Assembly: GCA_036655355.1 (NCBI GenBank) | Contig: JAVVQG010000003.1 | Span: 243,165 to 307,164, forward strand | Origin: JAUNSR01 sp036655355 | GTDB lineage: Bacteria; Bacteroidota; Bacteroidia; Bacteroidales; JAUNSR01 | Length of the DNA stretch: 64,000 nucleotides | Reading direction: 5' to 3' | Shown here: positions 35,355-43,722 of the stretch, piece after piece | Numbering within the stretch: position 1 is the stretch's first letter | How the letters are laid out: every line of letters starts with the position of its first letter | Made by a program: the position numbers and the translations under genes | The notes under the pieces: model-generated | Database searches by the model: none | Told to the model about the DNA's origin: nothing | The model's input: only the letters and a program-made list of their open reading frames with translations

Positions 35355-36254
35355 ATGATAATTCCGGAATATCTTAAAAAAGGAGACTCGGTTATGATCT
35401 TGTCTCCGGCGGGTAAGATTGCTCCCGCGGTAGTTGATAAAGCCGTGGATACCCTTTTGTCTTGGGGGTTGCGACCGATTGTATCCAATTATGCTCTTTC
35501 TGAAAAAGGGAGATATTCTTCATCCAAAAGCAATCGGTTATCTGATTTCGTTCTTGCCCTGCGTAATCCGGAGGTAAAAGCGATCTTGTGCACCCGCGGG
35601 GGATACGGGGCGGTGCACTTGCTGGAAGGGATTCCTCTTCGGGAGATCGCGGATCATCCGAAATGGTTGATCGGGTATAGCGACGTTACTTTGCTGCATT
35701 CGCTATTTGTGAAGGCAGGGGTGGTATCGCTCCATGCTCCGATGGCGAAACACCTGGGTGAACTGCCCGAACAAGCCTCTACTGCGATGCTTCGGCAATT
35801 TCTTTTCGGAGAGATTCCCTCTTATAGGGTAAATCCGCATCAACTGAATCGAACCGGTAGTGGAGAGGGACGACTCGTAGGAGGAAACTTGGCGGTAATG
35901 AGCGGTTTGCGGGCTACACCTTACGACTTTGATTTCAAAGATGCCATTCTGTTTATCGAAGATATCGGAGAGGCTCCTTATAAAATAGACCGGATGTTGT
36001 ATAACCTAAAACTTTCTGGCGTTTTTGATCAGATCAAGGGGCTCGTGGTGGGGCATTTCACCGACTGCGACCAACATGCTTCGCCCGATGAAAACGTTTA
36101 TAACAATATTTATCAACTGACCCGTGATTATGACTTTCCGGTCAGTTTCGGTTTTCCCGTAGGGCATGAGGAGGATAACCTTACGTTGCCGGAAGGGATG
36201 AAATCGCGCCTCACGGTGGGACATGATTCCGTAACGCTGGAATTCATCAAATAA
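35355..36254 (+). CDS. LD-carboxypeptidase (S66 family)
   Basis: Cytoplasmic murein-recycling peptidase that removes the terminal D-Ala from tetrapeptides. The nucleophile Ser109 is in LIGYSDVTLL; the Glu of the catalytic triad lies in LFIEDIGEAPYKIDRML and the His in GLVVGHFTD. ILCTRGGYGA and GGNLAVMSGLRATPYDFDF are further family motifs. No signal peptide. The 299-residue length is normal. It starts 108 bases after asd and has a terminator between, so it is likely its own unit. Confidence 0.93.
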   Translation: MIIPEYLKKGDSVMILSPAGKIAPAVVDKAVDTLLSWGLRPIVSNYALSEKGRYSSSKSNRLSDFVLALRNPEVKAILCTRGGYGAVHLLEGIPLREIADHPKWLIGYSDVTLLHSLFVKAGVVSLHAPMAKHLGELPEQASTAMLRQFLFGEIPSYRVNPHQLNRTGSGEGRLVGGNLAVMSGLRATPYDFDFKDAILFIEDIGEAPYKIDRMLYNLKLSGVFDQIKGLVVGHFTDCDQHASPDENVYNNIYQLTRDYDFPVSFGFPVGHEEDNLTLPEGMKSRLTVGHDSVTLEFIK

Positions 36255-36309
36255 CCCCATTCGGAAAGTGGGATCGCAAAGAGCATCAGAGAGGGTTGGC
36301 TGAATGGGG
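36255..36309 (+). terminator. Inverted repeat after the LD-carboxypeptidase gene
   Basis: CCCCATTC (36255-36262) pairs with GAATGGGG (36302-36309) over a 39-base loop. It begins right at the stop codon. No T run follows directly; T-rich sequence comes 9 bases later. Weak terminator or mRNA-end structure. Confidence 0.35.
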
Positions 36310-36396
36310 GAGAATGTCTATTTTTACACTTTCTATTTTATTCTTTCTATTTTATCTCTCACTGATTTATCTCTCTCTAAACGAATTAATTGAATC

Positions 36397-37401
36397 ATGA
36401 TCGGAAAATATATGAATCTATTTCTAGGTATTTCGCTGTGCGGTGCATTGCTTGCGTGTTCGGGAACGAAGAGCGAGAATAAAGGCAAAGAGCCGGTGCA
36501 GACCAAAGTCCAAGAGGTCAGTGTGCCTTCGTTTGATGCCGATTCTGCTTACAGCTATGTAGCTCGGCAATTGGATTTCGGGTATCGCATCCCCAATACC
36601 GAGTCGCACCTGCAGGCCGCTGAGTGGCTCGCATCGGAGTTGAAGCGTCACGGTGCCACGGTAATTGTGCAGGATGCGCCTGTTACAGCCTTTGACAATA
36701 CGATATTGCAGGCAAAAAATATCATCGGTCAGTTTAATCCGGAGAAGAAAGAGCGTATCCTATTGTTCGCTCATTGGGATAGCCGTCCGTTTGCGGATCA
36801 CGATCCACAAAAATCAAACCGGAAGAAACCGGTCACGGGGGCCAACGATGGTGCCAGTGGGGTGGGTGTTTTGCTGGAAATCGCCCGTCTTATCGGGAAA
36901 CAGGCTCCCGATAAAGGGATTGATATCATTTTTATGGATGCCGAAGATTACGGTACTCCGGAATTTTGGCAGGGGGAACATAAATCCGAAAGCTGGGCTC
37001 TGGGTACTCAATATTGGGCTCGTCGACCTCATAAACCCGGTTATCGTGCCCGTTATGGAATTCTGCTGGATATGGTTGGTGCCAAAGATGCGGTGTTTCC
37101 ACGTGAAGGTTTTTCAAACTATTTCGCCCCTTCGGTGGTTGATAAGATATGGAAGGCTGGCCGTAACCTAGGATATGGAAATTATTTTGTGGAGCAGGAG
37201 GGCGGTACGATCAATGACGATCATTATTATGTGAACACCATGATGCGTATCCCGAGTGTGGATATCATTCACCTTGATCCGAACAGCGAAACGGGATTTT
37301 TTCCTTATTGGCATACAACGGGGGATACGTTGGATAAGATTAGTACCGAGACATTAAAAGCTGTTGGAGAAACAGTTACTTACGTGATATATAATGAGTA
37401 A
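36397..37401 (+). CDS. Glutaminyl-peptide cyclotransferase (bacterial type II, M28-like) lipoprotein
   Basis: 334 residues with a lipoprotein signal (GALLAC, lipidated Cys21). The fold is the M28 zinc peptidase type. By comparison with animal glutaminyl cyclase the single zinc would be held by Asp151 (GANDGAS), Asp184 (FMDAEDYG) and His306 (YWHT); Glu183 and Asp225 would be the catalytic acids. It therefore likely forms pyroglutamate at the N-terminus of exported proteins in the periplasm, as described for other Bacteroidales. An aminopeptidase role is the alternative. The next gene, sufE, starts 4 bases after its stop. Confidence 0.85.
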   Translation: MIGKYMNLFLGISLCGALLACSGTKSENKGKEPVQTKVQEVSVPSFDADSAYSYVARQLDFGYRIPNTESHLQAAEWLASELKRHGATVIVQDAPVTAFDNTILQAKNIIGQFNPEKKERILLFAHWDSRPFADHDPQKSNRKKPVTGANDGASGVGVLLEIARLIGKQAPDKGIDIIFMDAEDYGTPEFWQGEHKSESWALGTQYWARRPHKPGYRARYGILLDMVGAKDAVFPREGFSNYFAPSVVDKIWKAGRNLGYGNYFVEQEGGTINDDHYYVNTMMRIPSVDIIHLDPNSETGFFPYWHTTGDTLDKISTETLKAVGETVTYVIYNE

Positions 37402-37405
37402 TAAT

Positions 37406-37828
37406 ATGACAATTAATCAAATTCAAGACAATATCATTGACGATTTTTCTGCGTTCGATGATTGGATGGACAAATATGCCCTGTTGATCGACCTGGGTAA
37501 TTCGCTGGAACCGATTGACGAAAAATACAAAGCACCGGAATACCTTATCGAAGGTTGCCAGAGTCGTGTGTGGCTTCAAGCGGATTACGTAGATGGAAAG
37601 ATTATCTTTAAGGGGGAGAGTGACGCAGTGATCGTAAAAGGGATCGTTTCACTTTTGATTCAGGTGTTGAGCAATCATACGCCGGATGAGATTCTGAATG
37701 CCGACCTTTATTTCATCGATAAGATCGGATTAAAGGAGCATTTGTCGCCGACACGTTCGAACGGGTTGGTCTCCATGGTAAAACAGATGCGTTTGTATGC
37801 GATGGCATTCAAGGCAAAGAACGGATAA
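37406..37828 (+). CDS. sufE: Sulfur acceptor protein SufE
   Basis: 140 residues. Accepts persulfide from the cysteine desulfurase SufS and passes it to SufBCD in iron-sulfur cluster assembly. The acceptor Cys51 lies in the typical LIEGCQSRVW; IDLGNSLEPI and SNGLVSMVKQM are further family features. No other suf gene is nearby. An in-frame ATG at 37394 overlaps the upstream stop and would add four residues; the start at 37406 better fits related proteins. Confidence 0.95.
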   Translation: MTINQIQDNIIDDFSAFDDWMDKYALLIDLGNSLEPIDEKYKAPEYLIEGCQSRVWLQADYVDGKIIFKGESDAVIVKGIVSLLIQVLSNHTPDEILNADLYFIDKIGLKEHLSPTRSNGLVSMVKQMRLYAMAFKAKNG

Positions 37829-37845
37829 CGATATTTATTCTGAAT

Positions 37846-37880
37846 AAAAAAAGCGCGGAACATCAATCCGCGCTTTTTTT
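37846..37880. terminator. Bidirectional terminator between sufE and rnhB
   Basis: Seven A, GCGCGGA, a seven-base loop, TCCGCGC and seven T form a classical hairpin usable from both strands between convergent genes. Confidence 0.92.
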
Positions 37881-37915
37881 GTTTATGAAGTATTGGTTCA
37901 ATTCGATGAATCACC

Positions 37916-38512
37916 TCAGAATAAGCTGAGTTGCGGATTAAGCAAACGGAAGCTCATGCGGTGGTATTTGCATGGACCGAACGTTTCGATTGCTTTCCGG
38001 TGTTTCGGCGATGGGTATCCTTTGTTGCTGTCCCAAAGGTACATTGGGAATTCGGCGTGGATTTTCATCATAAAATCGTCACGGTAGGTTTTCGCCAATA
38101 TGGACGCGGCAGCGATGGATAACATTTTTCCGTCGCCTTTTACGATCGTTGTGTGTGGAATATCCTTGTACGCCTTGAAGCGGTTCCCGTCTATCAAAAG
38201 GTGTTCGGGCGTCACTTTCAGCTGTTCCACGGCACGGTGCATTGCCAAAAAAGAGGATTGCAAGATGTTGATCTGATCGATCTCTTTCTCGCTAACGATC
38301 CCTACCCCCCATGCGATGGCCTTCTCTTCAATGAGCGGGCGTAGCTGGTAGCGTTGTTTTTCAGTCAGTTTTTTCGAATCGTTCAGTAGTTCGCATTCGA
38401 AGTCGGGTGGCAGGATAACCGCTGCGGCAAATACAGGACCGGCCAAACAACCTCGTCCCGCTTCATCGCATCCCGCTTCGATAACCCCTTTATTCAGGAA
38501 AGGTAAAAGCAT
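37916..38512 (-). CDS. rnhB: Ribonuclease HII
   Basis: Cleaves RNA in hybrids and removes single misincorporated ribonucleotides. The 198-residue protein has EAGCDEAGRGCLAGPV with catalytic Asp16 and Glu17, the third Asp in LLIDGNRFK, and the last in ILAKTYRDDFM. It follows the HpaII-like gene by 28 bases on the same strand and is probably cotranscribed with it. Confidence 0.97.
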   Translation of the reverse strand: MLLPFLNKGVIEAGCDEAGRGCLAGPVFAAAVILPPDFECELLNDSKKLTEKQRYQLRPLIEEKAIAWGVGIVSEKEIDQINILQSSFLAMHRAVEQLKVTPEHLLIDGNRFKAYKDIPHTTIVKGDGKMLSIAAASILAKTYRDDFMMKIHAEFPMYLWDSNKGYPSPKHRKAIETFGPCKYHRMSFRLLNPQLSLF

Positions 38513-38540
38513 TTCTATTCTGTATGAAGTTAGTCATTTA

Positions 38541-39620
38541 TCAGATGAATCGGATTTCCAAGTTCAGTTTGATCAGCCATTGGCCGTTCTCTTTTTCAAT
38601 TGATCCGAATTTATTCTTATCCTCGTTCGGCAGACTGAAACGAGTATTGAAGAAAAGGAACTTTTCAAAGTTCTCTTTCTCGTTCGGGTCGTAAGAAAGG
38701 AGTTCCCCTTTTTTAGTGATGAAAAGGTGCGTGTGGTTGTAGCCGTTTCCACGCCATGTTTTGGTGGGTTTCATTCCGCATGCTGCAGCGTAGAGGAATT
38801 GGCGGATCTTGTATTCGTAGACGCGGCTCTTTTCAATCATCTCATCCTTCACTTTGAACGGATTGTTGCGATTCAGCTCCTCCGTAAGGTCACGTACCGT
38901 AAGCAGATCGGTCGTGTAGAAATTACGAATCATTTCGGCCAGTAGTTTCGGTAACTGCATGTCAATCAGCTGCAGTGCGCTTAGGAAGAATTTTCCCTCC
39001 GTGCCGGTGAATTTCAGTTTCCCTCCCAGGCGGAAAATCTCGTCGAGGCGCAGGATCGAACCTGTTTCATTATCGCCGATGGCGTTTATCTTATTTGTTT
39101 CGGGATTTGAGAATTTAACCTGTGTGATGTCGTATTTGAAATTCGATGCCCGGTTGGCTGCAACCAGGTACAGGTTGGAGAGGTTTGATTTGATTCGGAT
39201 GCGACGGAATTCCTCGCATTCTGTCTTCTCATTAAAGAATACAGCTTCGAAGTCTTCCCCTTCGAGCGCGGAAGGGTTAAAATCAAAAATGCCGAGTTCA
39301 TCGAGCAGGGTTTCTGCTTCGGGGCAGATGAATTCCTCCTCTTTTCCTTTTAGGAGCAACAGCAAGCGGTCGGCCAGTTCGGAAAACCGTTGCAGGGGAA
39401 TCTTTTTCTCAATGCCGTTCAAAACAGCGGTGATTTCATCTGAATAACGAGTGATTTTCAAAGAACCTTCCCCTTCATAGCGGGTCAGTCTGAGTAAACG
39501 GAGGTTTTCATCCTCCACGGGTTGTTGATGGCGGTTCCCTTTCGCAAGGTTGCCGGCTCCGATCAGGCGAAAGATGGCATATGCCTTCGCCCATTCCTGT
39601 TTGTTCGCTTTTAGTTGCAT
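38541..39620 (-). CDS. HpaII-family restriction endonuclease-like protein, no methylase nearby
   Basis: 359 residues, close to the size of HpaII. The resemblance rests on the C-terminal half: ASNFKYDITQVKFSNPETNK, the segment GGKLKFTGTEGKFFLSALQL, and a C-terminus of NTRFSLPNEDKNKFGSI followed by KLNLEIRFI, which is how I remember this family. I have not aligned it. Active-site residues cannot be assigned with confidence. HpaII cuts CCGG and normally pairs with a cytosine methyltransferase; none is adjacent, the neighbours being rnhB and rpsL. Base composition is like that of the surrounding genes. It may be a domesticated nuclease, an inactive relic, or protected by a distant methylase. Confidence 0.65.
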   Translation of the reverse strand: MQLKANKQEWAKAYAIFRLIGAGNLAKGNRHQQPVEDENLRLLRLTRYEGEGSLKITRYSDEITAVLNGIEKKIPLQRFSELADRLLLLLKGKEEEFICPEAETLLDELGIFDFNPSALEGEDFEAVFFNEKTECEEFRRIRIKSNLSNLYLVAANRASNFKYDITQVKFSNPETNKINAIGDNETGSILRLDEIFRLGGKLKFTGTEGKFFLSALQLIDMQLPKLLAEMIRNFYTTDLLTVRDLTEELNRNNPFKVKDEMIEKSRVYEYKIRQFLYAAACGMKPTKTWRGNGYNHTHLFITKKGELLSYDPNEKENFEKFLFFNTRFSLPNEDKNKFGSIEKENGQWLIKLNLEIRFI

Positions 39621-39642
39621 AGCAATTTGGTTACATTCAGTA

Positions 39643-39650
39643 CAAAGTTA
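39643..39650 (-). promoter_or_regulatory. Bacteroidota -7 box for the HpaII-like gene and rnhB
   Basis: The minus strand reads TAACTTTG, matching TAnnTTTG, 23 bases before the ATG. Confidence 0.4.
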
Positions 39651-39782
39651 AGGAAAAGCGGGCAGGAAGGGAGAAAAAAAGCATAAAACGGAGAAAAAAA
39701 GGAGGGTTATCAAATCAATTACAGGAGATTATACAAACAGAAACAAAAGGGTTCTTTTACTCCGTTAAAAATTCTGATAATC

Positions 39783-39814
39783 ATTGAGTTATTGGGGTTT
39801 TTATTTTATCTTTG
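39783..39814 (+). promoter_or_regulatory. Distal promoter of the ribosomal cluster
   Basis: ATTG, 20 bases, then TATCTTTGCGAC: a near-consensus -33 and a full -7 box. It would start a transcript near 39820 that runs about 335 bases before rpsL. The segment between the two promoters contains only tiny open frames. Confidence 0.5.
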
Positions 39815-39988
39815 CGACACGAAAATTTCAGGAAGGAATAAATGGCTGTGAGGTGTAAAACTTTTTGAACAAAATGAAAGCGGGTTTCCGAAAAAAGCGA
39901 TGAATCGTTAACGTCTGAATCGGAAGGCGAAATAATTAATAAATAACGTATTAAAAGCGCGGTAAAAAACTAAAATGTTTGTATTTCA

Positions 39989-40020
39989 TTTGGTTAGAAA
40001 TCCGAAACGTGTTATATTTG
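39989..40020 (+). promoter_or_regulatory. Main promoter of the ribosomal cluster
   Basis: TTTG, exactly 20 bases, then TATATTTGCACC: a complete match to the Bacteroidota promoter consensus. Transcription would start near 40027, leaving a leader of about 130 bases. Confidence 0.8.
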
Positions 40021-40052
40021 CACCGTTTTTGCGTTATGATGTAGTTGCTGTA

Positions 40053-40117
40053 CTCGTTAAACATTTGATTGTAACGGGGATAGTAGCTGTTTTTGTAGCA
40101 GAAAATACTATAACGAG
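40053..40117 (+). promoter_or_regulatory. Structured leader before rpsL
   Basis: CTCGTTA (40053-40059) pairs with TAACGAG (40111-40117). Inside, TAGTA (40081-40085) pairs with TACTA (40106-40110) around a GCT/AGC hairpin. The domain ends 38 bases before rpsL and is a candidate control element for the operon. Confidence 0.4.
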
Positions 40118-40155
40118 AATCATATATTAATTTTTAAGACTAAAAGTTCTAAGAA

Positions 40156-40569
40156 ATGCCTACAATTCAGCAATTAGTAAGAAAAGGACGGGCAGTTTTG
40201 GAAGACAAAAGTAAAGCGCCAGCGCTAGATTCATGTCCACAGAGACGTGGTGTTTGCGTTCGTGTTTACACTACAACTCCAAAAAAGCCGAACTCAGCAA
40301 TGCGTAAAGTTGCTCGTGTACGTTTGACAAACGGTAAAGAGGTGAACTCTTACATTCCGGGAGAAGGTCACAACCTACAGGAACACTCAATCGTATTGGT
40401 TCGCGGTGGACGTGTAAAAGACCTTCCAGGGGTTCGTTATCACATCGTACGTGGTACATTGGATACTGCGGGTGTTAACGGTCGTACACAGCGTCGTTCT
40501 AAGTATGGAGCTAAGAGACCAAAACCAGGTCAGGCACCAGCTGCAGCAGGAAAAGGTAAGAAGAAGTAA
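40156..40569 (+). CDS. rpsL: 30S ribosomal protein S12
   Basis: First gene of the supercluster. S12 lines the decoding centre and influences accuracy. The conserved TPKKPNSAMRK and GRVKDLPGVRYH loops are present; the lysines whose replacement gives streptomycin resistance are wild type. At 137 residues it is longer than the E. coli protein because of a Lys/Ala/Pro-rich tail. The gap to rpsG is unusually wide. Confidence 0.98.
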   Translation: MPTIQQLVRKGRAVLEDKSKAPALDSCPQRRGVCVRVYTTTPKKPNSAMRKVARVRLTNGKEVNSYIPGEGHNLQEHSIVLVRGGRVKDLPGVRYHIVRGTLDTAGVNGRTQRRSKYGAKRPKPGQAPAAAGKGKKK

Positions 40570-40733
40570 TATTCTTCGGTAAAACCAACACAACAAAGAG
40601 ATTATTAAAAAATTAGTTTACATGCTAGTTTGAGTTTGTTGGGTAGGCTTACAGGTTGAGTAAATAGGTACGGCGGTATCTGTTGAAGCAAGCATTAAGG
40701 CAACCAAAAACAAGAACACAATTTTTTGCAAAA
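40570..40733 (+). promoter_or_regulatory. 164-base rpsL-rpsG spacer, possible S7 control site
   Basis: Other spacers in this cluster are mostly under 45 bases. CAACAAA (40591-40597) can pair with TTTGTTG (40635-40641), leaving further GU-rich sequence before rpsG. In E. coli, S7 represses its operon by binding the S12-S7 spacer; whether this one folds alike is unproven. Confidence 0.35.
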
Positions 40734-41210
40734 ATGAGAAAAGCAAAACCAAAGAAGCGGGTTATCCTTCCGGATCCCGTGTTCAGCGATGTGAAAGTAA
40801 CGAAGTTCGTTAACCACCTAATGTTTGATGGTAAAAAGAACACTGCTTTCGAAATTTTCTACGGAGCTTTAGAAATCGTTAAGACTAAATTAGCGAACGA
40901 AGAGCGCTCTGCTCTTGAGATCTGGAAAAAAGCTCTAGATAATATCACTCCTCAGGTAGAAGTTAAGTCACGCCGTGTAGGTGGGGCAACTTTCCAAGTT
41001 CCTACAGAAATCCGCCCGGATCGTAAGGAATCTATTTCAATGAAGAATCTTATCATTTACTCTCGCAAACGTGGTGGTAAAACGATGGCAGACAAACTTG
41101 CTGCTGAGATCGTAGACGCATTTAACGAGCAGGGTGGTGCATTCAAACGTAAAGAAGATATGCACAAAATGGCTGAAGCTAACCGCGCATTCGCACACTT
41201 CAGATTCTAA
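40734..41210 (+). CDS. rpsG: 30S ribosomal protein S7
   Basis: Primary 16S rRNA-binding protein that starts assembly of the 30S head. 158 residues, beginning MRKAKPKKRVILPDP, with the family motif GGATFQVPTEIRPDRK. An in-frame TTG at 40683 would add 17 residues not seen in the family, so I use the ATG at 40734. Confidence 0.98.
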   Translation: MRKAKPKKRVILPDPVFSDVKVTKFVNHLMFDGKKNTAFEIFYGALEIVKTKLANEERSALEIWKKALDNITPQVEVKSRRVGGATFQVPTEIRPDRKESISMKNLIIYSRKRGGKTMADKLAAEIVDAFNEQGGAFKRKEDMHKMAEANRAFAHFRF

Positions 41211-41252
41211 TTTTGATTTTCCAATAAAAATCTACACAAATCAATATTTACG

Positions 41253-43370
41253 ATGGCTAAAGATGATATGCTAAAATATACCAGAAACATTGGTATCATG
41301 GCCCATATCGACGCCGGAAAGACTACGACTTCAGAGCGTATTCTTTTTTACACTGGCTTGACACACAAGATCGGTGAGGTGCATGAGGGTGGTGCTACAA
41401 TGGACTGGATGGAGCAGGAGCAGGAGCGTGGTATCACAATTACCTCAGCTGCTACAACCGCTCAGTGGAAATACTTAGGACAGCCTTATAAAATCAACTT
41501 GATTGACACCCCGGGACACGTTGACTTTACCGTAGAGGTAGAACGTTCTCTTCGTGTATTGGATGGTGCGGTAGCAACATTCTGTGCAGTAGGTGGTGTT
41601 GAGCCTCAGTCTGAGACTGTATGGCGTCAGGCTGACAAATATATGGTACCACGTATTTGTTATGTAAACAAAATGGACCGTTCTGGTGCAAACTTCCTTG
41701 ATGTTTGCCGTCAGATGAAAGACATTTTGGGAGCTAACGCTTGTCCAATCCAGATGCCAATCGGAGCTGAAGAAACTTTCAAAGGTGTAATCGACCTTAT
41801 TCAGATGAAAGCTATTCTATGGCACGATGAAACCATGGGTGCTGAATACTCTGTAGAAGAGATTCCTGCTAACCTAATGGAAGAAGCTTTGGAATTGCGC
41901 GACCAGATGCTAGAAAAAGTAGCTGAAGTTGATGATGTATTGATGGAGAAATACTTCGACGATCCTTCAACAATTACAACTGACGAGATCTATGCAGCGG
42001 TTCGTAAAGCGACATTGGAAATGCACATTTTCCCAATGTTGTGTGGGTCATCTTTCAAAAACAAAGGTGTACAGACCCTTCTTGATGCAGTAGCGTTGTT
42101 CTTGCCTTCACCAATGGATACTCCGGCGATTGTAGGTCACGATCCTAACGATCCTGAAAAAGAGATCGTACGTCACCCGTCTTCAGACGAGCCGATGTCA
42201 GCTCTTGCATTTAAGATCGCAACAGACCCTTACGTAGGTCGTCTATGTTTCTTCCGTGTGTATTCAGGTGAGATCCCAGCAGGTTCTTACGTATTCAATA
42301 CACGTTCAGGTAAGAAAGAACGTATCTCTCGTCTATTCCAGATGCACTCAAACAAACAGAATCCGAAGGATGTGATTGGTTGTGGTGATATCGGTGCCGG
42401 AGTAGGTTTCAAAGATATCCGTACAGGTGATACTTTGTGTGCAGAAGATGCTCCGATCGTACTTGAAGCAATGGACTTCCCTGAACCGGTTATCGGTATC
42501 GCAATTGAGCCTAAGACTCAGAAAGATATGGATAAACTAGGTATCGGTCTTGGTAAGCTTGCTGAAGAGGATCCAACATTTACAGTAAAAACAAACGAAG
42601 AAACTGGTCAGACAGTAATCTCTGGTATGGGTGAGCTTCACCTTGAGATCATCATCGACCGTCTACGTCGTGAGTTTAAAGTTGAATGTAACCAAGGTCG
42701 TCCACAGGTATCTTACAAAGAGGCAATCACTAAAGCTGTTGAAATCCGTGAGGTTTACAAGAAACAGTCAGGTGGTCGTGGTAAATTCGCAGATATCATC
42801 GTTCGCGTTGAACCAGCAGAGGAAGGCGTAGAAGGATTGGTATTCGTTGATTCGGTAAAAGGTGGTAATATCCCACGTGAATTCATCCCTTCAGTAGAAA
42901 AAGGTTTCAAAGCCGCTATGAAGAATGGTGTATTGGCAGGATATCCGCTAGACAGCTTGAAAGTAACATTGATCGATGGTTCATTCCACCCGGTTGACTC
43001 TGACCAGTTGTCATTCGAAATCGCAGCGAACATGGCGTTCAAAAAAGCATGTGAGAAAGCAGGTCCGGCACTTCGCGAGCCAATCTTCAAAGTTGAAGTT
43101 GTAACTCCGGAAGAGTCAATGGGTGATGTAATCTCTGACTTGAACAAACGTCGTGGACAGGTTGAAGGTATGGAATCTAGCCGTTCTGGTGCTCGCATCG
43201 TGAAAGCTAAAACTCCACTTGCTGAAATGTTCGGTTACGTAACATCTTTGCGTACGATCACTTCAGGTCGTGCAACATCGACAATGACTTTCTCTCACTA
43301 CGCTGAAGTTTCTAAACAGATCGCTAAGGCTGTGCTGGAAGAAGCAAAAGGACGAGTGGATCTTATCTAA
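41253..43370 (+). CDS. fusA: Elongation factor G
   Basis: GTPase driving translocation. 705 residues: P-loop AHIDAGKTT, switch II DTPGHVDFT, G4 NKMDR, then domains II-V. No tuf gene follows, unlike in E. coli; rpsJ comes directly after a 26-base gap, a layout usual in this phylum. Leucine codons include many CTA (about nine in this gene), a feature shared by the ribosomal genes but rare in the flanking metabolic genes. Confidence 0.98.
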   Translation: MAKDDMLKYTRNIGIMAHIDAGKTTTSERILFYTGLTHKIGEVHEGGATMDWMEQEQERGITITSAATTAQWKYLGQPYKINLIDTPGHVDFTVEVERSLRVLDGAVATFCAVGGVEPQSETVWRQADKYMVPRICYVNKMDRSGANFLDVCRQMKDILGANACPIQMPIGAEETFKGVIDLIQMKAILWHDETMGAEYSVEEIPANLMEEALELRDQMLEKVAEVDDVLMEKYFDDPSTITTDEIYAAVRKATLEMHIFPMLCGSSFKNKGVQTLLDAVALFLPSPMDTPAIVGHDPNDPEKEIVRHPSSDEPMSALAFKIATDPYVGRLCFFRVYSGEIPAGSYVFNTRSGKKERISRLFQMHSNKQNPKDVIGCGDIGAGVGFKDIRTGDTLCAEDAPIVLEAMDFPEPVIGIAIEPKTQKDMDKLGIGLGKLAEEDPTFTVKTNEETGQTVISGMGELHLEIIIDRLRREFKVECNQGRPQVSYKEAITKAVEIREVYKKQSGGRGKFADIIVRVEPAEEGVEGLVFVDSVKGGNIPREFIPSVEKGFKAAMKNGVLAGYPLDSLKVTLIDGSFHPVDSDQLSFEIAANMAFKKACEKAGPALREPIFKVEVVTPEESMGDVISDLNKRRGQVEGMESSRSGARIVKAKTPLAEMFGYVTSLRTITSGRATSTMTFSHYAEVSKQIAKAVLEEAKGRVDLI

Positions 43371-43396
43371 AAATATTCTTAGTTTATATAAACAAT

Positions 43397-43702
43397 ATGA
43401 GCCAAAAAATCAGAATCAAATTAAAATCTTACGATCACAACTTGGTTGACAAGTCTGCTGAGAAGATTGTTAAGACGGTGAAGGCTACAGGTGCAGTTGT
43501 TAGCGGACCAATTCCACTTCCAACTCACAAAAGAATTTTCACTGTAAACCGTTCGACTTTCGTAAACAAAAAGTCTCGTGAACAGTTCGAACTTAGTTCT
43601 TTCAAAAGATTGATCGACATCTACAGCTCAACAGCGAAAACTGTTGACGCTCTAATGAAATTGGAGTTGCCAAGTGGTGTTGAAGTAGAAATTAAAGTGT
43701 GA
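43397..43702 (+). CDS. rpsJ: 30S ribosomal protein S10
   Basis: 101 residues with the family core GPIPLPTHKRIFTVNRS. Besides its place in the 30S head, S10 (NusE) joins NusB in transcription antitermination of rRNA operons. First gene of the S10 section. Confidence 0.98.
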   Translation: MSQKIRIKLKSYDHNLVDKSAEKIVKTVKATGAVVSGPIPLPTHKRIFTVNRSTFVNKKSREQFELSSFKRLIDIYSSTAKTVDALMKLELPSGVEVEIKV

Positions 43703-43722
43703 TTTATTAAAAGTTAAAAGAA

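Noticed and set aside
36310..36385. TTTCTATTTTATT direct repeats before the glutaminyl cyclase gene
   Set aside because: Short, low-complexity T-rich leader sequence; no larger structure.
43371..43396. Apparent loss of tuf between fusA and rpsJ
   Set aside because: The arrangement without tuf is normal in Bacteroidota, where tuf lies with the rpoBC genes.
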